Assembly (NCBI GenBank): GCA_035531675.1
Contig: DATKSL010000012.1
Location: 1 to 64,000, forward strand
Source of the DNA: JAJPIG01 sp035531675
GTDB lineage: Bacteria > Desulfobacterota > Binatia > Binatales > Binataceae
DNA length: 64,000 nt
Direction of reading: 5' to 3'
Both the position numbers and the translations under genes were made by a program. Under the pieces are notes generated by a model. It saw only the letters and a list, made by a program, of their open reading frames with translations, was not told the DNA's origin and made no database searches. Shown piece after piece: positions 32,610 to 41,492 of the stretch; position 1 is the first letter of the stretch, and every line of letters starts with the position of its first letter.

Positions 32610-34370
32610 ATGATGCTGTTCGTTTCGCAAAACATGCTCGAGGACCTGGGGCTCGTGCTGTGCGTCGCCGCCGCGACCACCGTGTTGTTCCGGGCCATCC
32701 GCCAGCCGGTGGTGGTCGGCTACCTGGTGGCCGGGATGATCGTGGGACCGCACGTACCGATTCCGCTGCTGGCCGACAGTGGGCGGATCCATATGCTCTC
32801 CGAGTTGGGTGTGATCCTGCTGATGTTCGCGCTCGGACTCGAGTTCAGCCTGCGCAAACTGTTGCGGCTCGGTCCGACCGCCGGCTTCGTCACCGCCTTG
32901 CAGGTCGGCCTGATGATCTGGCTCGGCTTCGTCATTGGGCGGGCGCTGGGATGGAGCAAGCTGGAGAGTATCTTCACCGGCGCGCTGCTCTCGATCTCGA
33001 GCACCACTATCGTCGCCAAAGCTTACGACGAGCGGCCGCCCGAGGCCGGGGTACGAGACCTGGTTTTCAGCGTGCTGCTGGCCGAGGATCTGACCGCCGT
33101 GATGCTGCTGGCGGTCCTGACGGCGCTGGCTTCCGGAGCGGGACTCTCGACGGCCATGATGGGCCGCACAGTGGGGCGGTTGGTGCTCTTTCTGATCGGC
33201 ATGGTCGGCGGCGGGATGCTAATCGTGCCGGCGGCGATGCGGCGTATCGTGCGACTTGGGCAGGCCGAGACCACGCTTATCGCCAGCATCGGCATCTGCT
33301 TCGCCTTCGCGGTCATGGCCGAGCGCGCCGGCTACTCGGTGGCGCTCGGGGCGTTTTTGGCGGGCTCGCTGGTGGCGGAGTCGGGCGCGGTCGAATCGAT
33401 CGGCGATCTGGTGGTGCCGGTGCGCGACCTGTTCGCGGCGGTATTCTTCGTCTCGGTCGGGATGATGATCGAGCCGCAGCAGATCGCCGCACACTGGCTT
33501 GCGCTGGCGGTGCTGGTGGCGGCCGTGCTGGGCGGCAAGTTAGTCGGCGTCACGGTCGCTGCACTGCTCTCCGGCAGTCCGCTTAAGACCGCCGTGCAGG
33601 CCGGGATGAGCCTGATGCAGATCGGCGAATTCTCATTCATCATCGCGGGCGTAGGCATTGAGACCCACGCCACTCGCGAGTTTCTTTACACTCTGGCGGT
33701 GGCGGTCTCCGCAATCACCACCTTTACGACCCCGTTCATGATTCGCGCTTCCGCACCGTGCGCGGAGTTCCTTGCGCGCCATCTGCCGGGACGGCTGCGG
33801 TCGATGCAGACGATCTACGATGGGCTGATGGAGCGCACGCGCGGGGCGCGGTTTCCGCGGGGCTCGCTCGGACGGGCGGTCGCGATGCTGGTGACCGGCG
33901 CGGTCGCGGTGGCTGCGATCCTGATCGTGAACGAACAGGATCCGTTCGACTTGACCAGTGCGGCCGCGCGGATGCTCGGCGTCAGCTACTTCAACGCCGG
34001 TCTGATGGTCGACCTGGGCGCGCTTATCGTCTGCGTTCCGTTTGCGGCCTCGATGTTCATCGCCGCGGGCCGGTTGGCGCATGCGATGGCACGCCGGGCG
34101 ATCCCGGCGGACGCTGGCGAAGCCGCGGCAACTATCGAGGCGGTCACCGGCGTGTTGCAGGCAACGCTGCTGCTGGTGGTGGTGATGCCGATGCTGGCGC
34201 TGGTGCAGCCGTTCGTAGCGCCGCTGGAAGGGATCGGTGCGCTGGTGATCGGCGTGATGCTGTTGCTGATCGTGATCTGGCGGGCGGCACGCAAGTTCCA
34301 GCGAAGCCTGGGAAAGCTCAGCACGCTGCTGAGCGGCGGGCCGTCCGTGGCCGGCGAAATCAAGCAATAG
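32610..34370 (+). CDS. CPA2-type monovalent cation:proton antiporter
   Basis: A 586-residue inner-membrane antiporter with about 12-13 helices, similar to KefB/KefC cores. The family segments are LFRAIRQPVVVGYLVAGMIVGP, SELGVILLMFALGLEFSL, and LLAEDLTAVMLLAV, which carries the acidic exchange motif. KefB-type proteins usually end with a TrkA-N (KTN) domain, but this one ends soon after the transmembrane part in a basic tail (AARKFQRSLGKLS), so regulation by glutathione adducts or nucleotides is not expected. It would control K+ or Na+ and pH. A dedicated SD is not evident at 32610. Confidence 0.88.
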   Translation: MMLFVSQNMLEDLGLVLCVAAATTVLFRAIRQPVVVGYLVAGMIVGPHVPIPLLADSGRIHMLSELGVILLMFALGLEFSLRKLLRLGPTAGFVTALQVGLMIWLGFVIGRALGWSKLESIFTGALLSISSTTIVAKAYDERPPEAGVRDLVFSVLLAEDLTAVMLLAVLTALASGAGLSTAMMGRTVGRLVLFLIGMVGGGMLIVPAAMRRIVRLGQAETTLIASIGICFAFAVMAERAGYSVALGAFLAGSLVAESGAVESIGDLVVPVRDLFAAVFFVSVGMMIEPQQIAAHWLALAVLVAAVLGGKLVGVTVAALLSGSPLKTAVQAGMSLMQIGEFSFIIAGVGIETHATREFLYTLAVAVSAITTFTTPFMIRASAPCAEFLARHLPGRLRSMQTIYDGLMERTRGARFPRGSLGRAVAMLVTGAVAVAAILIVNEQDPFDLTSAAARMLGVSYFNAGLMVDLGALIVCVPFAASMFIAAGRLAHAMARRAIPADAGEAAATIEAVTGVLQATLLLVVVMPMLALVQPFVAPLEGIGALVIGVMLLLIVIWRAARKFQRSLGKLSTLLSGGPSVAGEIKQ

Positions 34371-34458
34371 TCAATTGCGCGTGGTCGGGCGCCGGCGAAA
34401 CCGACCGCATCGCGGTGTTGTCCTGCCCGCCTGAACATGCAAGCTTCTAGAGAGCTGG

Positions 34459-34486
34459 TTTCAATGACTATTTGTCAACGTATACT
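34459..34486 (+). promoter_or_regulatory. probable sigma-70 promoter of the CoA-transferase gene
   Basis: TTTCAA (34459-34464) and TATACT (34481-34486) are separated by 16 bp and lie 36 bp before the ATG at 34522. The -10 box is close to consensus and is in an AT-rich stretch that contrasts with the GC-rich genes. Confidence 0.45.
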
Positions 34487-34521
34487 AAGAATTGGAGAGC
34501 CCTTTTAATCGGATATTCGCG

Positions 34522-35715
34522 ATGTCACATCATGCTGCTTCCAAAGCTCTGAGCCGTTTCACCGTGCTGGATCTCACCCGCGTGCGTTCCGGACCGACCG
34601 CAGTGCGCCAGCTCGCCGACTGGGGCGCGAACGTGATTAAGATCGAGCTGCCCGAAGAGCTCGACGAGCGCGAGGGCATGGGCGGGCCGCGACACGGGTC
34701 CGATTTTCAGAACCTGCATCGCAACAAGCGCAGTATCACCCTCAATCTGAAGGCGCCGCGCGGACGCGAGCTGCTGCTGAAGATGGCGGCGAAGGCCGAC
34801 GTAGTGGTCGAGAACTTCCGGCCCGGCGTCAAGCAGCGGCTCGGAATCGACTATCCCGCGTTCAAGGCGGTGAATCGCCGCATCATCCTGGCCAGCATCT
34901 CCGGCTTCGGCCAGGACGGGCCGTATCGCGATCGTCCGGGCTTCGATCAGATCGCGCAGGGGATGGGCGGTCTGATGTCGGTGACCGGCCTGCCCGGGCA
35001 GGGACCGGTGCGAGCGGGGATTCCGCTGGCGGATCTCACGGCAGGAATTTTCTGCGCTTATGGAATTCTGGTGGCGTTACTCGAGCGCGAGCAATCGGGT
35101 GAAGGACAATGGTTGCATACCTCATTGTTGCAGGCGCAAGTGTTCATGCTCGATTTCCAGGCCGCTCGCTGGCTGGTCGAGCGCGAGGTTGCCGGACAGG
35201 CAGGGAATAATCATCCGACCAGTATTCCGACCGGCGTCTTTCCGACCGCCGATGGGCATATCAATATCGCAGCGAGCGGACAGAAAATCTGGACCAAGCT
35301 GGTCGATGTCCTGGGCGCGCCGGAGCTGCTCACTCATCCCGACTATGATACCGGGGCCAAGCGTTCGGCCAATCGCGAAGCTCTCAATCGGGAACTGAGC
35401 GAGCGGCTGCGCGCCCGCACCAGCGACGAATGGGTTGAGACCCTGAACGCGGCCGGGGTGCCGTGCGGTCCAATTTATTCGATCGATCAGACCTTCAACG
35501 ATCCGCAGGTAAAGCATCTGGCTATGGCCCAGGCGGTCGAATCGCGTGCGCTGGGCAGAATCGAGCTGGTCGGTCAGCCAATTACGCTGTCGCGCACGCC
35601 CAGCGCGCTGGTTGAGCCACCGCCCGAACGCGGCGAGCATATCGACGAGGTGCTTTTCGAATTCGGTCTCAACCAGAGCGAGATCGACTCACTGCGTCGC
35701 GACAAAATAGTCTGA
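34522..35715 (+). CDS. family III CoA-transferase (CaiB/BaiF)
   Basis: A 397-residue CoA-transferase that would move CoA between acids, so activating a carboxylate for degradation. The N-terminal VLDLTRVRSGPTAVRQLADWGANVIKIE, the RNKRSITLNLK strand and VVENFRPGVKQRLG are strongly typical. The catalytic Asp is in LADLTAGIF near residue 172. The start at 34522 (MSHHAA) is preferred to TTG at 34492 in the same frame, but neither has a strong ribosome site. No acyl-CoA dehydrogenase or hydratase lies nearby, so its pathway is open. The 267 bp spacer after it holds no evident gene. Confidence 0.92.
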   Translation: MSHHAASKALSRFTVLDLTRVRSGPTAVRQLADWGANVIKIELPEELDEREGMGGPRHGSDFQNLHRNKRSITLNLKAPRGRELLLKMAAKADVVVENFRPGVKQRLGIDYPAFKAVNRRIILASISGFGQDGPYRDRPGFDQIAQGMGGLMSVTGLPGQGPVRAGIPLADLTAGIFCAYGILVALLEREQSGEGQWLHTSLLQAQVFMLDFQAARWLVEREVAGQAGNNHPTSIPTGVFPTADGHINIAASGQKIWTKLVDVLGAPELLTHPDYDTGAKRSANREALNRELSERLRARTSDEWVETLNAAGVPCGPIYSIDQTFNDPQVKHLAMAQAVESRALGRIELVGQPITLSRTPSALVEPPPERGEHIDEVLFEFGLNQSEIDSLRRDKIV

Positions 35716-35982
35716 GATTCGGCTAGATACGCCTAGTCTGGTGGTTTCAGATCGTCCGATTATCGAAGCATAATATCGATAGCCATTTACAGTGAGCGAA
35801 TTCGAGGTTAATTTCGCAGTTATCCGGGTCAGACCGCGGATGAATTGAAACGGGACGGAAGCTAGTCGGTGTATATCTGCGAGCTCACAATTTATTTGCG
35901 GTGTTGTAAAGGGAAATCTCACGTGATAATGGTTATCGATTCTCAGTGACAATCACGTTCGCCGGGAGAAGGATATCGTAAG

Positions 35983-36378
35983 ATGCCACGTACTTCACGA
36001 AATAATTTCGATTCCGCCCTTGGGCAGCTACAGAAGCAGGCCCGCGCCCTGCTCGTCGGTCTGCACAACGAAATTCGCGCGACCGAAAGCGAACTCGGCC
36101 GCTTGCGCAAGGAGGAATCGAAGCTTTCGTCCCTTGCCGGTCAGGCTCGCGATAGCGCAGCCGCCGCGACGCCCGGCCGAAGCCGAAAGGGCGGGCGGAT
36201 AAATTGGACCGAGGTACTGGAGCACATGCCGAAGCAGTTCAAGGCGGCGGACGTGCGCGCTGTGCGCGGCTTGAAGGGCAAGCGCTCATCGGAGATCTTC
36301 GCCGCCATCACACGCTGGATCGACGCGGGTACCGTAAAGCGGCGCGACCGCGGAGTTTACGAACGCGTGAAAGCGTAG
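35983..36378 (+). CDS. coiled-coil protein with a winged-helix-like C-terminus
   Basis: A 131-residue protein. Residues 8-56 look like a coiled coil (LQKQARALLVGLHNEIRATESELGRLRKEESKL). Residues 70-131 (INWTEVLEHMPKQFKAADVRAVRGLKGKRSSEIFAAITRW ... RRDRGVYERV) have the spacing of a small winged-helix DNA-binding domain: three helices and a basic hairpin. GGAGAAGG about 11-19 bases upstream supports the ATG at 35983. Proteins of this design occur singly in soil bacteria and are uncharacterised; a nucleoid or transcription role is inferred. The 35716-35982 spacer has TTGTAA and GATAAT boxes 15 bp apart. Confidence 0.55.
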   Translation: MPRTSRNNFDSALGQLQKQARALLVGLHNEIRATESELGRLRKEESKLSSLAGQARDSAAAATPGRSRKGGRINWTEVLEHMPKQFKAADVRAVRGLKGKRSSEIFAAITRWIDAGTVKRRDRGVYERVKA

Positions 36379-36526
36379 CGCTTTCAGAATCGTCGTGCCG
36401 GGTTGCCAGTTCGACGCGCGCGCGGTTGTGCGAAGACCATCAGGACTGCGACATCGATCCGGCGATTCGATCTGGTTAAGGGTACGGCTCGGAAACGATT
36501 CGCGATGATTCAGCGGAGCGACCCCG

Positions 36527-37312
36527 ATGCCCTTCGCAAATGTAAACGGGATCGAACTTTACTACGAGGAGCATGGCGAAGGCCCGGCGCTGATATTCGC
36601 GCATGGCGCCGGCGGCAACCATCTGAGCTGGTGGCAGCAGGTGGTGGCGTTTGCGAAGCAGTTCAGATGCGTCACCTTTGACCATCGAGGATTCGGTTTT
36701 TCGCGCGAGACACCGCACGGCCCCGGACCGAAGGCTTTCGCTGATGACCTGCGCGGGCTGCTGGATCACCTGAAAATCGATCGCGCGGCGCTGGTGTCGC
36801 AATCCATGGGTGGATGGACGTCGTTGGGGTTTGCAGTCGCGGCCCCTGAGCGCGTCAGTGCGCTGGCGCTGTGCGATACGATGGCGGGCGTGGACGATCC
36901 CGAAGTGGTGGAGGAGATGAAGCTCCACGGCGCGCCCAAGGGCGGGCTCGCGCAGGTTTTGACTCGCGTTTACGCCGAGGACTATCCGCAGCGCGAGCCG
37001 GCCAAGGCTTTTCTCTATCGTCAGATTTCGTCACTTAATTTGCACGTCCCTCCCGACCTCGTCCCGGCCATGATGAACTTGAGGCATCGGGTCGACGCGC
37101 TACTTGAGAAGCGAGTACCGACGATGATCCTGGTCGGCGAGCAGGATGCGCTGACGACGCCGCGGTTGATGGAAGTCATCGCGCGCCGTATCCCGCATGC
37201 GCGATTCATCAAGGTCCCCGGCGCCGGGCACTCGGTCTATTTCGAGAAGCCTGAGCAGTTCAATCGCGCGCTGGCGGATTTCCTGCGCGACGCCGGCGCC
37301 GCGAACCGCTAA
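36527..37312 (+). CDS. alpha/beta hydrolase
   Basis: A 261-residue cytosolic hydrolase. The oxyanion region FAHGAGG is at residues 24-30, the nucleophile elbow SQSMGG places S93, the acid is in VGEQDALT and the histidine is in GAGHSVYF near residue 244. The family includes carboxylesterases, meta-cleavage product hydrolases, dehalogenases and epoxide hydrolases. MPFANVNGIELYYEEHGEGPALIF at the start resembles the meta-cleavage hydrolase and 3-oxoadipate enol-lactonase group. No pathway genes are adjacent, and the upstream 36379-36526 stretch shows no feature. Confidence 0.88.
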   Translation: MPFANVNGIELYYEEHGEGPALIFAHGAGGNHLSWWQQVVAFAKQFRCVTFDHRGFGFSRETPHGPGPKAFADDLRGLLDHLKIDRAALVSQSMGGWTSLGFAVAAPERVSALALCDTMAGVDDPEVVEEMKLHGAPKGGLAQVLTRVYAEDYPQREPAKAFLYRQISSLNLHVPPDLVPAMMNLRHRVDALLEKRVPTMILVGEQDALTTPRLMEVIARRIPHARFIKVPGAGHSVYFEKPEQFNRALADFLRDAGAANR

Positions 37313-37510
37313 GATTTGTTCTTCGACCGCAGTCGCGCTCGTGGTCGAACCTGAAGAGCGCTCAGGGCACCGCCGACGGCGGCTCCCAACCTTTCATTCT
37401 GCATCGCCGCGCTGTGGCAATTTGCATTGCCGGCATCACTTTCCTCCGATAAGACGGCGCTTTTAACGAAGACCTTTCCGGGTATGGTTCCTGCTCCGTT
37501 CGAGTTGACC

Positions 37511-37594
37511 ATGCTCGATACGGTCCTCATCGCCGCCACGCTTGTATTCTTTGCGATCGCGCTTGCCTACGTCTGGGGGTGCACAAAGTTATGA
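37511..37594 (+). CDS. 27-residue membrane microprotein upstream of kdpF
   Basis: A 27-residue frame, MLDTVLIAATLVFFAIALAY followed by VWGCTKL, forms one membrane helix with a short polar tail. Its TGA (37592-37594) overlaps the kdpF ATG (37591) as ATGA, so the two would be translationally coupled. Similar one-helix peptides ending in a cysteine and leucine are common just before kdpF. An in-frame ATG at 37484 would add 9 residues. Neither start has a clear ribosome site. It may stabilise the KdpFABC complex or influence its expression, but no function is established. Confidence 0.6.
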   Translation: MLDTVLIAATLVFFAIALAYVWGCTKL

Positions 37595-37683
37595 CGCCCT
37601 GGGAATTGATCATGGGTTCGATAGTAGCTTTCGCACTGACTGCCTATCTCGTCTACGCCATGCTGCGCCCCGAGAAGTTCTAG
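37591..37683 (+). CDS. kdpF: K+-transporting ATPase small subunit KdpF
   Basis: A 30-residue single-helix peptide that reads MTPWELIMGSIVAFALT and ends in YAMLRPEKF; the tail LRPE(K/R)F is the hallmark of KdpF. It is a lipid-like stabiliser of the KdpFABC complex in the inner membrane. Its start overlaps the stop of the 27-residue ORF (ATGA), and kdpA begins 8 bp downstream. AGGAGG at 37682-37687 lies across its own stop and serves kdpA. It is too short for standard gene finders and easily missed. Confidence 0.9.
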   Translation: MTPWELIMGSIVAFALTAYLVYAMLRPEKF

Positions 37684-37691
37684 GAGGCCCC

Positions 37692-39419
37692 GTGTTCAGC
37701 AACGCGCTGGTTCAAGTGGGATTGTTCGCAGTCCTGGTCACCGCGGCGAGCGTGCCGATGGGACTCTACATGGCGCGGGTTTTCGCGGGTGAGAAAACCT
37801 TTCTCGATCCGATACTTAAGCCGCTGGAGCGTGTCATCTATCGGCTTTGCGGCGTCTATCCCGAGCGTGAACAGAGCTGGGTCGAGTATGCAGTTGCGAT
37901 GCTGGTGTTCAGCGCGATCGGGATGCTGATGCTCTACGGGCTAGAGCGCTTGCAGGGGCTGCTGCCGCTCAATCCGCAGAAGTTTGGAGGGGTGGCGCCG
38001 GCGCTCGCGTTCAACACCGCGGCCAGCTTCACTACCAATACTAATTGGCAGGCTTACGCCGGCGAGTTGACGATGAGCTATCTCACGCAAATGGCCGGCC
38101 TCGCGTTCCATAACTTTGTCTCGGCGGCGGCCGGAATCGCAGTTGCAATCGCCGTGATTCGCGGCTTCGTCCGGCGCAGCGCGCAGACGCTGGGAAACTT
38201 CTGGGTCGATTTGACCCGCACCATCCTGTGGATTTTCTTGCCGTTGTGCATCGTCGGCGCATTGGCGCTGGTCTGGCAGGGAGTGCCGGATAACCTCAGT
38301 GCTTATACCCAGGTCAAGACGATCGAGGGCGCGAGCCAGACCATCGCGCAGGGGCCGCTCGCGTCGCAGGAAATAATCAAGGAGCTGGGTACCAATGGCG
38401 GCGGTTTCATGAACGCCAACTCGTCGCATCCGTACGAGAACCCGACGCCGCTCAGCAGCCTGATCGAATTGTTCGCGATCTTCATTATCAGCGCCGGTCT
38501 CACTCACACCTTCGGTGAGATGGCGGGCAACCGGCGGCAGGGATGGGCGCTGTTCGCGACCATGGGCATCCTGTTCCTGGCCGGCGCCGGGTCGGCAATC
38601 TGGGCCGAGCAGCGAGGGAATCCGCAGTTCGCGGCGATGGGAATCAAGCAACCGGCGAGCGCCACGCAAAGTGGCGGCAACATGGAAGGCAAGGAGGTGC
38701 GGTTCGGAATCATCGATTCGGCGCTGTGGGCGACGGTCACCACCGATACCTCGTGCGGCGCCGTGAACTCGATGCTCGACAGCTATACGCCGCTCGGCGG
38801 CCTGGTGCCGCTGGTCAATATGCAGATCGGCGAGATCGTATTCGGCGGCGTCGGCTCGGGGCTCTATGGGATGCTGGTGATGGCGGTGCTGTCGGTATTC
38901 ATCGCGGGCCTGATGGTGGGGCGGACGCCGGAGTACCTGGGCAAGAAGATCGAGGGGCGTGAAATGAAGCTCGCGATGCTCTTCATCCTGATCTTCCCGG
39001 CGGTGATTCTGCTGCCGGCGGGCGTCGCGGTGGTGAGCAAGGCCGGACTCGCTGGCATCACAAATCCCGGTCCGCACGGCTTTTCGCAAATCCTCTACGC
39101 TTACACGGAGGCGTCGGCGAACAACGGTTCCGCGTTCGCCGGCCTCAATGCCAACACGCTTTTCTACAACTCGACGATGGCCTTCGTGATGTTGTTCGGC
39201 CGCTTCATGATGAAGGTGCCGGTGCTGGCGCTGGCCGGCTCGCTGGTCGGCAAGAAGGCGGTGCCGCCAAGCGCCGGCACCTTTCCGACCGACGGCGCGA
39301 CCTTCGTGATGCTGCTGATCGGTGTGATTCTAATCGTCGCCGCCCTGACGTTCTTCCCGGCCGATGCGCTGGGACCGATCGTCGAGCATCTGATGATGAT
39401 GCGCGGCAAGCTGTTCTAG
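37692..39419 (+). CDS. kdpA: K+-transporting ATPase subunit KdpA (ion channel)
   Basis: The 575-residue potassium-selective channel subunit of the high-affinity KdpFABC pump, with about 10 membrane helices. The pore segments are well kept: NTAASFTTNTNWQAYAG, ELGTNGGGFMNANSSHPYENP, and SYTPLGGLVPLVNM, which carry the selectivity-filter glycines. The start is GTG at 37692, only 4-5 bases after AGGAGG; longer frames run into kdpF. Length is normal (about 560-600). kdpB starts 20 bp downstream, and it would be induced at low K+ or osmotic stress. Confidence 0.97.
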   Translation: MFSNALVQVGLFAVLVTAASVPMGLYMARVFAGEKTFLDPILKPLERVIYRLCGVYPEREQSWVEYAVAMLVFSAIGMLMLYGLERLQGLLPLNPQKFGGVAPALAFNTAASFTTNTNWQAYAGELTMSYLTQMAGLAFHNFVSAAAGIAVAIAVIRGFVRRSAQTLGNFWVDLTRTILWIFLPLCIVGALALVWQGVPDNLSAYTQVKTIEGASQTIAQGPLASQEIIKELGTNGGGFMNANSSHPYENPTPLSSLIELFAIFIISAGLTHTFGEMAGNRRQGWALFATMGILFLAGAGSAIWAEQRGNPQFAAMGIKQPASATQSGGNMEGKEVRFGIIDSALWATVTTDTSCGAVNSMLDSYTPLGGLVPLVNMQIGEIVFGGVGSGLYGMLVMAVLSVFIAGLMVGRTPEYLGKKIEGREMKLAMLFILIFPAVILLPAGVAVVSKAGLAGITNPGPHGFSQILYAYTEASANNGSAFAGLNANTLFYNSTMAFVMLFGRFMMKVPVLALAGSLVGKKAVPPSAGTFPTDGATFVMLLIGVILIVAALTFFPADALGPIVEHLMMMRGKLF

Positions 39420-39439
39420 GAAAGAGTGGGGTAGATTCA

Positions 39440-41479
39440 ATGGCCGAGCGCAAAGCGACGGCGCTGTGGGACGCCACGATCGTCAAGGGCGCGCTGCTCG
39501 ACTCGTTGTACAAGTTCGACCCGCGGGTTCAGGCGAGAAACCCCGTCATGTTCGTGGTTGAGGTGACCGCGCTGGCGGTCACGATAATTCTCGGCCGTGA
39601 CGTGCTCGGCGGACGCACCGCGCAGGCGACCTTCGAGCTGCAGATCGCAATCTGGCTGTGGTTTACCGTCGGCTTCGCCAATTTTGCCGAAGCGATGGCG
39701 GAGGGGCGCGGCAAGGCCCAGGCCGACAACCTGCGCCGGACCCGTATCGAGACCCAGGCCCGGCAGCTCAGGGACAACCGCGAGATCATGGTGCCGGCGA
39801 CCTCGCTGCGTCGCGACGATATCGTGCTGGTGAAGGCGGGCGAGGTAATTCCCGGTGACGGCGAAGTGATCGAGGGCGTCGCGGCCGTCAACGAGGCCGC
39901 GATCACCGGCGAGTCGGCGCCGGTGATTCGGGAAAGCGGCGGGGATCGCAGCGCGGTGACCGGCGGCACCACCGTCATCTCGGACTGGATCAAGGTGCGG
40001 ATCACGGCGAATCCGGGCGAAACTTTTCTCGACCGGATGATCGCGCTGGTCGAGGGCGCGCAGCGCCAGCGAACGCCGAACGAGATCGCGCTCAGCATCC
40101 TGCTCGCCGGCCTGACCATCATCTTCATGCTGGTGTGCGTGAGCCTCTACCCGTTTGCGCTCTACGGCGGCATTCGGCTGTCGATGCCGGTGTTGGTCGC
40201 GCTGCTGGTATGCCTGATACCGACCACGATCGGCGGTTTGCTGTCGGCGATCGGGATCGCCGGGATGGATCGGCTGGTGCAGCACAACGTGCTGGCGATG
40301 TCGGGGCGCGCGGTCGAGGCCGCCGGCGACGTCGACACGCTGCTGCTCGACAAGACCGGCACCATCACGCTTGGCAACCGGATGGCGACCGAGTTCATTC
40401 CCGTGCTCGACGTGCGCATTGAAGAGTTGGCCGACGCAGCGCAGCTCGCTTCGCTGGCGGACGAAACCCCGGAGGGGCGCTCGATCGTGGTGCTGGCCAA
40501 GAACGAATACAACCTGCGCGGGCGTGAGCTGGCCGAACACGACGCCCACTTTATCGCGTTCTCGGCCGTGACACGGATGAGCGGGGTCGATATCGGCGCG
40601 CGCAAGATCCGCAAGGGCGCAGCCGATCAGATTGTCAGGTTTGCGCGGGAAAGCGGCGCCGCCGTGCCGGAGGAGCTTGCGGGTATCGTCGAACGGATTT
40701 CCCGCAGCGGCGGAACCCCGCTGGTGGTCGCCGACGAGACGCGGATTTTCGGCGTGATCCATCTCAAGGACATCATCAAGGAGGGTATCCGGGAGCGCTT
40801 TGCCCGCTTGCGCGCGATGGGCATGCGGACCGTGATGATCACCGGCGACAATCCGCTGACCGCCGCGGCCATCGCGCACGAATCGGGGGTCGACGACTTT
40901 CGCGCCGAGGCGACGCCGGAGACCAAGCTGCGCCTGATCCGCGAGGAGCAGGCGCAGGGCAAGCTGGTGGCGATGATCGGCGACGGCACCAACGACGCGC
41001 CGGCGCTGGCGCAGGCCGACGTCGGCATCGCGATGAACGCCGGCACGCAGGCCGCGCGCGAAGCCGGCAACATGGTCGACCTGGATTCCAACCCGACCAA
41101 GATCATGGAGGTGGTGGAAATCGGCAAGCAGTTGCTGATCACGCGCGGCGCGCTGACCACCTTTTCGATCGCCAACGACGTCGCCAAGTACTTCGCGATT
41201 ATTCCGGCGATGTTCGTGATCGGCTACCCTGAGCTGCAGTCGCTCAACATCATGCATCTGGCGACGCCGCAGAGCGCAATCCTGTCGGCGGTCATCTTCA
41301 ACGCGCTGATTATTATCGCGCTGATACCGCTGGCGCTGCGCGGCGTTAAGTATCGGCCGCTCGGGGCGGCGGCAATTCTGACCCGCAATCTTCTGATCTA
41401 CGGGCTGGGCGGGATGATCGTGCCGTTTGTCGGCATCAAGGCGATCGACCTGATGGTCACCGCCCTGCATCTTGCCTAG
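39440..41479 (+). CDS. kdpB: K+-transporting ATPase subunit KdpB (P-type ATPase)
   Basis: The 679-residue catalytic subunit. The phosphorylated Asp is D304 in LLLDKTGTITLG. Also present are AAITGESAPV in the actuator domain, KGAADQIVRF in the nucleotide domain, and MIGDGTNDAPALAQADVGIAMN in the P domain. The transmembrane serine/lysine region near IVPFVGIKAIDL is as expected. Length is standard. It sits between kdpA and kdpC with short gaps, so it is co-transcribed. The inhibitory serine of the TGES motif (as S162 in E. coli) is present in GESAP. Confidence 0.98.
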   Translation: MAERKATALWDATIVKGALLDSLYKFDPRVQARNPVMFVVEVTALAVTIILGRDVLGGRTAQATFELQIAIWLWFTVGFANFAEAMAEGRGKAQADNLRRTRIETQARQLRDNREIMVPATSLRRDDIVLVKAGEVIPGDGEVIEGVAAVNEAAITGESAPVIRESGGDRSAVTGGTTVISDWIKVRITANPGETFLDRMIALVEGAQRQRTPNEIALSILLAGLTIIFMLVCVSLYPFALYGGIRLSMPVLVALLVCLIPTTIGGLLSAIGIAGMDRLVQHNVLAMSGRAVEAAGDVDTLLLDKTGTITLGNRMATEFIPVLDVRIEELADAAQLASLADETPEGRSIVVLAKNEYNLRGRELAEHDAHFIAFSAVTRMSGVDIGARKIRKGAADQIVRFARESGAAVPEELAGIVERISRSGGTPLVVADETRIFGVIHLKDIIKEGIRERFARLRAMGMRTVMITGDNPLTAAAIAHESGVDDFRAEATPETKLRLIREEQAQGKLVAMIGDGTNDAPALAQADVGIAMNAGTQAAREAGNMVDLDSNPTKIMEVVEIGKQLLITRGALTTFSIANDVAKYFAIIPAMFVIGYPELQSLNIMHLATPQSAILSAVIFNALIIIALIPLALRGVKYRPLGAAAILTRNLLIYGLGGMIVPFVGIKAIDLMVTALHLA

Positions 41480-41492
41480 TGGGAGAAAGGCA

